Assembly (NCBI GenBank): GCA_900770025.1
Contig: CAAGIW010000086.1
Location: 1 to 22,559, forward strand
Direction of reading: 5' to 3'
DNA from: an uncultured Prevotella sp.
GTDB lineage: Bacteria > Bacteroidota > Bacteroidia > Bacteroidales > Bacteroidaceae
DNA length: 22,559 nt
Numbering within the stretch: position 1 is the first letter of the stretch; each line of letters begins with the position of its first letter. Below, piece after piece: positions 7,582-14,086 of this stretch. Made by a program: the position numbers and the translations under genes. A model generated the notes under the pieces. The model was not told where the DNA came from. It did no database searches and was given only the letters and a program-made list of their open reading frames with translations.

Positions 7582-8340
7582 ATGAGCAACGGAAACAACA
7601 TAGGAAACAAGGTGCCACAGCATATAGCCATCATCATGGACGGCAACGGCAGATGGGCGGCAGCCCAGGGCAAGCCCCGCAACTACGGCCATCAGGCTGG
7701 TGTGGAGGCAGTGCGCAAGATTACGTCAGAATGTACCCGATTGGGAGTGAAGTTTCTTACGCTCTACACCTTCTCTACAGAGAACTGGAACAGGCCCGAT
7801 GACGAGGTGGCAGCACTGATGGGACTGGTGCTCTCATCGTTGGAAGACGAGATATTTATGAAGAACAACGTGCGCTTCAGGGTGATTGGCGACACACAAC
7901 GACTGCCCCAAGCCGTGAGACAGAAACTGCACGAGACCGAAGAGCACACCGCAGCCAACGATGCCATGACCATGGTGGTGGCACTCAGCTACTCCTCCAA
8001 GTGGGAACTGACCGATGCCACGCAGCAGATAGCACGCAAGGTGCAGGCTGGCGAGATGAAGCCGGAGGAGATTACCGAAGACACCATCTCAAAACATCTG
8101 ACCACCAACTTCATGCCCGACCCCGAACTGCTGATACGCACCGGAGGCGAACTGAGGATTTCCAACTACCTGCTGTGGCAGATTGCCTATTCCGAGCTCT
8201 ACTTCTGCGACACATTCTGGCCCGACTTCGATGAGGAAGCCCTGCACAAGGCCATCGACAGCTACAACAGCAGGCAACGCCGCTTTGGCAAAACAGAGGC
8301 ACAGGTGGAAATGGAACAACACAACACAGCCGGCAAATAA
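7582..8340 (+). CDS. uppS: Isoprenyl transferase (undecaprenyl diphosphate synthase)
   Basis: UppS condenses eight isopentenyl-PP units with farnesyl-PP to make undecaprenyl-PP, the lipid carrier for peptidoglycan and O-antigen synthesis, at the cytoplasmic membrane face. Length (252) is typical of cis-prenyltransferases. Motif I is IIMDGNGRWA with catalytic Asp20; FSTENW appears at 64-69; the C-terminal IPP-binding region is LLIRTGGELRISNYLLWQ, in which GGE replaces the SGE common in proteobacteria, as is usual in Bacteroidetes. It lies 75 bp after the DUF6089 gene and 42 bp before bamA, in the plus-strand envelope run. Its substrate pathway includes ispG at the left of the window. Confidence 0.97.
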   Translation: MSNGNNIGNKVPQHIAIIMDGNGRWAAAQGKPRNYGHQAGVEAVRKITSECTRLGVKFLTLYTFSTENWNRPDDEVAALMGLVLSSLEDEIFMKNNVRFRVIGDTQRLPQAVRQKLHETEEHTAANDAMTMVVALSYSSKWELTDATQQIARKVQAGEMKPEEITEDTISKHLTTNFMPDPELLIRTGGELRISNYLLWQIAYSELYFCDTFWPDFDEEALHKAIDSYNSRQRRFGKTEAQVEMEQHNTAGK

Positions 8341-8382
8341 GAGGACAGCGATGCCGCAACGGCAAGACGACAACGAATACCG

Positions 8383-11061
8383 ATGAGCAACAATACACTA
8401 TATATAATGTATAAAAGAATGATGACGGGCGGCTGGGCACGACTGCTGACAATGATGGCAGTGATGCTCGCAATGCTCTTTACCATAACAACCAAGGCAC
8501 AGGACAAGGTGGTGAACCCCGAAATATCGTATGTGGGCACACCGCGCCAATGCGAGATTGGAGGCATCCACGTGCAGGGCATCAAGGGATATGACGACTT
8601 TGTGCTGGTGGGACTCTCTGGTTTGGAGGTGGGACAGCGTATCTCAGTGCCTGGCACGGAGATATCGGAAGCCATCCGCCGCTATTGGAAGCACGGACTT
8701 TTCTCCAACGTGGCCATTACCGCCGACTCCATCGTGGGCTCCAAGGTGTATCTCTGCATCCACCTGACACAGCGCCCCAGGGTGAGCACCATCAACTACA
8801 GCGGACTGAAGAAGTCGGAGCGCGAGGACATGGAGGCCAAACTGGGCATTATGAAGGGCAGTCAGATAACACCCAACATGATAGACCGCGCCAAAATTCT
8901 GGCCAAACGCTACTTTGAGGAGAAAGGCTACAAGAACGCCGAAATCACCATCACACAGCGCGACGACGTGACGGGCACCAATCAGGTGATCCTCGATGTG
9001 GATGTGGACAAGAAGAGCAAGATGAAGATAAGGCGCATCATCATCGAGGGAAACAATTATTTGAAAACCAAGAAAATAAAGGGAGGACTGTTCAGAAAGG
9101 GCGTGCTCACCAAGATGAACGAGGCAGGCAAGATAGGCTCTTTTATGAAAGCCAAGAAGTTTACAGCCGAACGCTACAAGACGGCCCGCCAGAACCTGAT
9201 TGACAAGTACAACGAACTGGGCTTCCGCGATATGGAGATATTGGAAGACAGCGTGTGGAACCACGACGAGAAACACGTGAACCTGTATATCAAGGTGAAC
9301 GAGGGACAGCGCTACTATGTGAGAGACATACGCTGGGCAGGCAACACTGTGGTGAACACCGAGTTCCTGAACCGCTCGCTGAAGATGAAGAAGGGCGACG
9401 TGTATAACCAAACGCTGATAGAGAAACGCCTGAAGACAGATGAGGATGCCGTGGGCAACTACTATTGGAACAACGGTTATGTGTTCTCCAACATCGACCC
9501 CGTGGAGGTGAATGTGGTGGGCGACTCCATCGACTTGGAGATGCGTGTGACAGAAGGACCGCAGGCCCACCTGAGCCATGTGAACATCTATGGCAACGAC
9601 CGCCTGTATGAAGAGGTGGTGAGGCGCGAACTGATGACCAAGCCCGGCGACCTCTTCTCCAAGGATGCACTGGTGCGCTCCGTCAGGGAGATTGCCGCCC
9701 TCGGCTTCTTCGACCAGGAGAAGATAGACCCACAGGTAAAGCCCAACATGGAAGACGGCACCGTGGACATCAACTGGAACCTGGAACAGAAGTCAAACGA
9801 TCAGGTGGAGTTCTCATTAGGTTGGGGACAGACGGGTATCATCGGCCGCGTGTCGCTGAAGCTCAACAATTTCTCCATGCGTAACCTCTTCGGAAAGAAC
9901 AAGATGCACCGTGGCATCATGCCCATCGGCGACGGAGAGCAGTTGGCACTGAGCGCACAAACCAACGGAACCTATTACCAATCGTACAGCATCAGTTATT
10001 CTGCCCCCTGGTTTGGCGGAAAGCGACCCAACTCGTTCAGCGTGGGAGCCTTCTACTCCAAGCAGACCGACGTGAACAGCAACTACTACAACAGCAGTTG
10101 GATGAACAATTACTACGGTTATTACGGAGGTTACGGAAGTTACAACAACTACTACAACAATTATGACAGCTATCTCGATGACGACAAATACGTGCAGCTT
10201 TTGGGATTCTCCATAGGATGGGGAAAGCGTCTGCGCTGGCCCGACGACTTCTTCAACCTGTCGCTCACGCTGTCATACCAGCGCTACATGCTGCGCGACT
10301 GGAAATACTTCATCATCAGCAACGGTAACTGCAACAACATCAACTTAGGCATCAACCTGTCGCGCAACAGTACCGATAACCCTCTGTTCCCCCGCTCGGG
10401 TTCAGAGTTCTTGGCTTCGCTCACCGTCACACCGCCATGGTCGCTCTTAGACAAAAAAGACTACGAGCACTTGGCCGACGACTATAATGCCGCCAACTAT
10501 GAGGAGGAACTGCAGGAGAAATACCGCTGGGTGGAATACCACAAATGGAAGTTCAAGACGCGCACCTACACCTCACTCACCTCGGGTCCCAAGTGTTTTG
10601 TGCTGATGACCAGAGTGGAGTTCGGCTTGCTGGGCTCGTACAACAAATACAAGAAGTCACCTTTTGAAACCTTCTATGTGGGTGGCGACGGCATGAGCGG
10701 TTACTCCACTGGCTATGCGCAGGAGACCATCGGACTGAGAGGTTACGAGAACGGTTCGCTCACCCCCTATCAAGCACAGGGCTATGCCTACGACCGCTTT
10801 ACCATGGAACTACGCTACCCCTTCATGCTGGGCACCACCACCATCTACGGTTTGGGCTTTGTGGAGGCGGGTAATGCCTGGAGCGAGACCAAGAAATTCA
10901 ACCCCTTCGAGGTGAAGCGCTCCGCTGGTCTGGGCGTGCGCATCTTCCTGCCCATGGTGGGTCTGATGGGTATCGACTGGGCCTACGGTTTCGATACCAC
11001 TATCGGCACGGGACAGAGGGGAGGCAGCAACTTCCACTTCATCTTGGGACAGGAGTTCTAA
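8383..11061 (+). CDS. bamA: Outer membrane protein assembly factor BamA
   Basis: BamA is the Omp85 barrel that folds and inserts outer-membrane proteins. The 892-residue protein has a signal peptide ending near TKAQ (about residue 40; the start could instead be the ATG at 8407), five POTRA repeats over about 50-480 (for example VNIYGNDRLYEEVVRREL), and a C-terminal barrel ending in Phe (FHFILGQEF), the family's closing signal. A barrel segment at about 567-600 is an unusual Tyr/Asn/Gly-rich stretch (NNYYGYYGGYGSYNNYY) that probably forms a loop. The conserved VRGF-like lid motif appears as GLRGYENGSLTPY. Three ompH/skp-type chaperone genes follow, matching the known bamA-skp linkage. No bamD or other Bam subunit is present in the window. 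Confidence 0.96.
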   Translation: MSNNTLYIMYKRMMTGGWARLLTMMAVMLAMLFTITTKAQDKVVNPEISYVGTPRQCEIGGIHVQGIKGYDDFVLVGLSGLEVGQRISVPGTEISEAIRRYWKHGLFSNVAITADSIVGSKVYLCIHLTQRPRVSTINYSGLKKSEREDMEAKLGIMKGSQITPNMIDRAKILAKRYFEEKGYKNAEITITQRDDVTGTNQVILDVDVDKKSKMKIRRIIIEGNNYLKTKKIKGGLFRKGVLTKMNEAGKIGSFMKAKKFTAERYKTARQNLIDKYNELGFRDMEILEDSVWNHDEKHVNLYIKVNEGQRYYVRDIRWAGNTVVNTEFLNRSLKMKKGDVYNQTLIEKRLKTDEDAVGNYYWNNGYVFSNIDPVEVNVVGDSIDLEMRVTEGPQAHLSHVNIYGNDRLYEEVVRRELMTKPGDLFSKDALVRSVREIAALGFFDQEKIDPQVKPNMEDGTVDINWNLEQKSNDQVEFSLGWGQTGIIGRVSLKLNNFSMRNLFGKNKMHRGIMPIGDGEQLALSAQTNGTYYQSYSISYSAPWFGGKRPNSFSVGAFYSKQTDVNSNYYNSSWMNNYYGYYGGYGSYNNYYNNYDSYLDDDKYVQLLGFSIGWGKRLRWPDDFFNLSLTLSYQRYMLRDWKYFIISNGNCNNINLGINLSRNSTDNPLFPRSGSEFLASLTVTPPWSLLDKKDYEHLADDYNAANYEEELQEKYRWVEYHKWKFKTRTYTSLTSGPKCFVLMTRVEFGLLGSYNKYKKSPFETFYVGGDGMSGYSTGYAQETIGLRGYENGSLTPYQAQGYAYDRFTMELRYPFMLGTTTIYGLGFVEAGNAWSETKKFNPFEVKRSAGLGVRIFLPMVGLMGIDWAYGFDTTIGTGQRGGSNFHFILGQEF

Positions 11062-11082
11062 GAGGAACAGCCTCCAACCTGA

Positions 11083-11138
11083 CAGCCCCCTCCTAATCTC
11101 ACCGAGGAATAGCCCCCTCCTAACCTCACCGAGGGGAG
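11083..11138 (+). repeat. Two tandem 28-bp CCTCACCGAGG repeats
   Basis: After the bamA stop, two 28-bp units (11083-11110 and 11111-11138) both start with AGCCCCCTCCTAA and end with the CTCACCGAGG type core; the second carries the fuller CCTCACCGAGGGGAG at 11124-11138. An inverted copy of that 15-bp core, CTCCCCTCGGTGAGG, lies at 11387-11401 inside the leader of the next gene. Core and inverted copy could pair across 250 nt of RNA. Confidence 0.75.
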
Positions 11139-11164
11139 GAAATGGTTACTCTGCGAATTCGTGC

Positions 11165-11362
11165 GTGAAGCTATAAAAAGAACAACAGAACGAAGAGAAC
11201 GATGAAAGCGACACAAACGATGAGGATGGCAGAACGATGGGAAAAGCAGAATAACGAGAGGGGCAGAACGATAAGGATAGAAGAACAACGAGAACGACAA
11301 GAATAATGAAAGCAATGAAAACAACAAGAATAATGAGAATAATGAGAACCACGAGAATAAAA
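11165..11362 (+). repeat. Purine-rich degenerate AGAACGA/AGAATAATG tract
   Basis: About 200 bp made almost only of variants of GAACGA, GAACAACGAGAACGA and AGAATAATGA. It fills most of the bamA-ompH gap and continues into the first codons of the following reading frame (RIMRIMRTTRI is its translation). It looks like a slipped simple repeat rather than an ordinary gene. Confidence 0.6.
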
Positions 11363-11929
11363 GAACTGCTCAGGCATACCTGTCTTCTCCCCTCGGTGAG
11401 GACGGGTGAGGGCTGCAGAATCTTCAGAGGCTTGCTGCTTCTGTTGCTTTTCCTGCCTTTGAGTTCGTATGCACAGAAGTTTGCCGTGCTCGACATGGCG
11501 TATATTCTGAAGAACATTCCAGCCTATGAGCGCGCCGGTGAACAGCTGAACCAAGTGTCGAAGAAATGGCAGGCAGAGGTGGAAGCCCTTACATTAGAGG
11601 CGCAGACCATGTACAAAAACTACCAGAATGAGGTGGTGTTCCTCTCGCAGGAACAGAAGAAGGCCCGTCAGGACGCCATCATGGAGAAAGAGAAGGAGGC
11701 CGCCGAACTGAAGAAGAAGTACTTTGGTCCCGAGGGCGAACTGTTCAAGAAGCGCACCGCCCTGATGACCCCTATCCAAGAGGAGATATACAATGCCGTG
11801 AAAGACATTGCCGAACTGAGAGGCTACCAGATGGTGCTCGACAAGACAGGCAACAGCGGAGTAATCTACGGCAGTCCGAAAGCCGACATAAGCAACGAGG
11901 TGCTTCAGAAGTTAGGCTACGGCAGATAA
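11306..11929 (+). CDS. OmpH/Skp-family periplasmic chaperone (first of three)
   Basis: Skp/OmpH proteins hold unfolded outer-membrane proteins in the periplasm and deliver them to BamA. The mature part begins QKFAVLDMAYILKNIPAYE, the Bacteroidetes OmpH signature, followed by long charged helices (about 75-145 of the open frame) that form the coiled-coil tentacles, and ends with a conserved GYQMVLDKTGNSGVIYG strand segment. The hydrophobic signal core is LLLLLLFLPLSSYAQ, but it is preceded by over 40 residues encoded by repeat DNA (RIMRIMRTTRI, then CLLPSVRTGEG from the inverted CCTCACCGAGG repeat). The real start is uncertain: ATG at 11306, 11315, 11333 or 11345 are all in frame, and each gives an unusually long n-region. 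It is 69 bp upstream of the next ompH. Confidence 0.85.
   Translation: MKAMKTTRIMRIMRTTRIKELLRHTCLLPSVRTGEGCRIFRGLLLLLLFLPLSSYAQKFAVLDMAYILKNIPAYERAGEQLNQVSKKWQAEVEALTLEAQTMYKNYQNEVVFLSQEQKKARQDAIMEKEKEAAELKKKYFGPEGELFKKRTALMTPIQEEIYNAVKDIAELRGYQMVLDKTGNSGVIYGSPKADISNEVLQKLGYGR
11387..11401 (-). repeat. Inverted copy of the 11124-11138 core
   Basis: CTCCCCTCGGTGAGG is the exact reverse complement of 11124-11138 and is translated as part of the first OmpH leader (LPSVRTG). The homology extends imperfectly to both sides (ACGGGTGAGGGCT opposite AGCCCCCTCCTAA), suggesting a repeat insertion in the 5' coding region. Confidence 0.7.
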
Positions 11930-11998
11930 CGCCGCCCCGAATCCCCCAGACAACAGGAATCATAACAAACAAAAATCAATAATTTAAAACAACAAACG

Positions 11999-12496
11999 AT
12001 GAAAAAACTCTTTTTAATGCTTCTGATGTGTGCCCCCATGGCTGTTTTTGCACAGAAGTTCGGACACGTGAATGCGCAGGAAATCATCCAGGTGATGCCT
12101 GAATACCTCAAGGCAAAGACAGAAATCGATGCCCTGCAGCAGCAGTATGAGGCCGACCTGAAGGGTATGCAGGACGAATTTACCAAGAAGGTGAAGGACT
12201 ACGAAGACAATGCCAAGACCCTGCCCGAGAACATCAGGACCCGCCGCGAACAGGAACTCACCGAGATGCAGCAGAAGATACAGCAGAGCTATCAGGACAA
12301 CCAGCAGGCACTGGCCAAGGCCTCACAGGAGAAGATGCAGGCCATCACCTCCAAGGTAATTGAGGCCATCAAGACTGTGGGCCAGAACGGTGGCTATGTG
12401 TATATCATGGACGTGGCCGGTGGCGTGCCCTATATCAGCACCACACTGAGCACCGACGTGACCGCACAGGTGAAGACACAACTTGGACTGAAATAA
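11999..12496 (+). CDS. OmpH/Skp-family periplasmic chaperone (second)
   Basis: A 165-residue Skp/OmpH protein, standard length. The signal peptide MKKLFLMLLMCAPMAVFA is cleaved before QKFGHVNAQEIIQVMPEYLKA, the typical OmpH start of the mature chain. Residues about 40-115 are a charged, Gln/Lys/Glu-rich coiled coil (QQQYEADLKGMQDEFTKKVK). The end, VYIMDVAGGVPYISTTLSTDVT, is the beta-strand body that trimerises. The leader is AT-rich with no Shine-Dalgarno. It is the cleanest of the three copies and most likely the housekeeping Skp. A GC-rich stem-loop follows it (12514-12549). Confidence 0.93.
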   Translation: MKKLFLMLLMCAPMAVFAQKFGHVNAQEIIQVMPEYLKAKTEIDALQQQYEADLKGMQDEFTKKVKDYEDNAKTLPENIRTRREQELTEMQQKIQQSYQDNQQALAKASQEKMQAITSKVIEAIKTVGQNGGYVYIMDVAGGVPYISTTLSTDVTAQVKTQLGLK

Positions 12497-12513
12497 GCAT
12501 CTGACATTATTCC

Positions 12514-12549
12514 GGCCGGTGTTGCTGCCCCCAAGGCAGAGCACCGGCC
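12514..12549 (+). promoter_or_regulatory. GC-rich intercistronic stem-loop
   Basis: GGCCGGTG (12514-12521) pairs perfectly with CACCGGCC (12542-12549), and inside it CTGCC pairs with GGCAG around a CCCAA loop. There is no T-run after it, so it is not a classic intrinsic terminator. Sitting between the second and third ompH genes, it could stabilise or process the upstream mRNA and set unequal expression (inference). Confidence 0.6.
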
Positions 12550-12561
12550 TCATTGCAACGT

Positions 12562-13071
12562 ATGAAACACCTTTTGACATTGATTGCATGGATGGCGTGC
12601 CTGCCACTGATGGCGCAGACAGCCGTGCTGAAGTTTGGCTACATCAGCTATGAACAGGCACTGAAACAGATGCCGGAATATGCCGAGGTACAGAGCCAAC
12701 TACAGCAGTTGAAGGCCAAGTATGACGAAGAAACAATGCGCGTGGCGCAGGAGTTCAACGATAAGTACGAGGAGTTCTTGGAGGGTCAGGCCTCCTTTCC
12801 ACAGGCCATCTATCAGAAAAGGCAGATGGAGTTGGAAGAACTGATGAGCCGCAACGTGACCTTCAAGCAGGAGAGTCTGCGACTGCTGAAGCAGGCCGAG
12901 CAGGAGGCCATGCAGCCCTTGCACAAGAGGATGGCACAGTTGCTGCGCATCATCGCCGAAGACAGGGGCCTCGCCTTTGTCATCAACACCGATGGCAATG
13001 CTTGTCCATACATCAACCCCGCACAGGGCGAGGACCTGCTGCCCATCGTTACGACCACGCTGAATAAATAG
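12562..13071 (+). CDS. OmpH/Skp-family periplasmic chaperone (third)
   Basis: A 169-residue member of the same family as the two preceding genes. The signal peptide MKHLLTLIAWMACLPLMAQ is followed by TAVLKFGYISYEQALKQMPEYAEVQ, then a helical charged region (about 40-110) and the conserved C-terminal segment AFVINTDGNACPYINPAQGEDLLP. It differs from its neighbours in that it keeps a Cys near the C-terminus (NACPYI). The ATG at 12562 is preferred over an upstream TTG at 12553. The end of the gene carries one half of a 14-bp direct repeat. Three tandem ompH copies suggest duplication and specialisation for different outer-membrane clients (inference). Confidence 0.92.
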   Translation: MKHLLTLIAWMACLPLMAQTAVLKFGYISYEQALKQMPEYAEVQSQLQQLKAKYDEETMRVAQEFNDKYEEFLEGQASFPQAIYQKRQMELEELMSRNVTFKQESLRLLKQAEQEAMQPLHKRMAQLLRIIAEDRGLAFVINTDGNACPYINPAQGEDLLPIVTTTLNK

Positions 13072-13096
13072 ATTCTTCATTGCCACGCTGAATAAA
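13055..13096 (+). repeat. 14-bp direct repeat at the ompH3/murI junction
   Basis: CCACGCTGAATAAA occurs at 13055-13068 (last ompH3 codons plus part of its stop) and again at 13083-13096 just before the murI ATG, 28 bp apart. This looks like a short local duplication of the 3' end of ompH3, leaving a decoy copy in the spacer. Confidence 0.75.
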
Positions 13097-13099
13097 CCG

Positions 13100-13939
13100 A
13101 TGAAACTGAGCACATCCCCCGGTCCGATAGGCATCTTCGACTCTGGCTATGGCGGTCTGACCATCCTCAACGGCATACGCCGCCTGCTGCCCCAGTACGA
13201 CTTCCTGTATCTGGGCGACAATGCCCGTGCGCCCTACGGTCCGCGCTCGTTCGACGTGGTATATGAGTTCACGCGCCAGGCCGTGGTCAAGCTGTTCCAA
13301 GAGGGTTGCCAGTTAGTCATTCTGGGCTGCAACACGGCATCGGCCAAGGCATTGCGCACCATCCAGCAGATAGACCTGCCCCACATTGACGCCCATCGCC
13401 GTGTGCTCGGCATCATCCGCCCCACGGCAGAGGTCATCGGCTCGCTCACCGAAAGTCGCCACGTGGGCGTGCTTGCCACAGAGGGAACCATCAAGAGCGA
13501 GAGCTACGCCTTGGAGATAAGGAAACTGTTTCCCGACATCACCGTCAGCGGAGTGGCCTGCCCCTTCTGGGTGCCCTTGGTGGAATACAACGAGGCCGAC
13601 AGCCCCGGTGCCGACTATTTCGTGAAGAAGCGCATCGACCAACTGATGAGTGCCGACCCCGCCATTGATGCCATCATTCTGGGCTGCACCCACTATCCCT
13701 TGCTGATGCCCAAAATCAGGAAGTATGCTCCTGCCCACGTGCGCATCATCGCTCAGGGCGACTATGTGGCAGGCAGTCTGCAAGAGTATTTCAGGCGCCA
13801 TCCCGAGATGGAACAAGCCTGCTCCAAACAAGGCACCGTGCGCTACCTCACCACAGAGAATCCCGACAAGTTCAGAGAGTCGGCCCAACTGTTCCTGCAT
13901 GAGCATGTGGAGGTGGAAACCATCACCTTGGGCACATAA
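13100..13939 (+). CDS. murI: Glutamate racemase
   Basis: MurI interconverts L- and D-glutamate, supplying D-Glu for the second residue of the peptidoglycan stem peptide; cytosolic. Length 279 is standard. The two catalytic cysteines are Cys77 (LGCNTASA) and Cys196 (LGCTHYPLL); the substrate loop GIFDSGYGGL holds Asp14 and Ser15, and LGDNARAPYG holds Asp40, all conserved. The start follows 28 bp after the last ompH stop, continuing the envelope run. It is probably the final gene of this operon because a 147-bp A/C-rich spacer with repeated TTGTCA follows. Confidence 0.96.
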   Translation: MKLSTSPGPIGIFDSGYGGLTILNGIRRLLPQYDFLYLGDNARAPYGPRSFDVVYEFTRQAVVKLFQEGCQLVILGCNTASAKALRTIQQIDLPHIDAHRRVLGIIRPTAEVIGSLTESRHVGVLATEGTIKSESYALEIRKLFPDITVSGVACPFWVPLVEYNEADSPGADYFVKKRIDQLMSADPAIDAIILGCTHYPLLMPKIRKYAPAHVRIIAQGDYVAGSLQEYFRRHPEMEQACSKQGTVRYLTTENPDKFRESAQLFLHEHVEVETITLGT

Positions 13940-13951
13940 GCCAGAGAAAAG

Positions 13952-13978
13952 TTGTCACAGATTGTCATCAAGTTGTCA
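13952..13978 (+). promoter_or_regulatory. Three helically phased TTGTCA repeats
   Basis: TTGTCA occurs at 13952-13957, 13962-13967 and 13973-13978, spaced 10 and 11 bp, that is one helical turn each. They lie 110-135 bp upstream of the pectate lyase gene. Same-face direct repeats are a common operator layout, so a regulator for the lyase may bind here. No clear TAnnTTTG box is visible in the spacer, so this is tentative. Confidence 0.4.
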
Positions 13979-14086
13979 CCCTAACCAAACAGCATACACA
14001 CAAGATCACAACACACAACAACCTACAACTACAGAAAACAGAGAGAACAAATACAAACATTTACAAATACCTAACAATTACTAACA

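Noticed and set aside
6631..7692. 353-codon minus-strand frame opposite the DUF6089-like gene
   Set aside because: Antisense to three consecutive plus-strand genes, no plausible start or domain.
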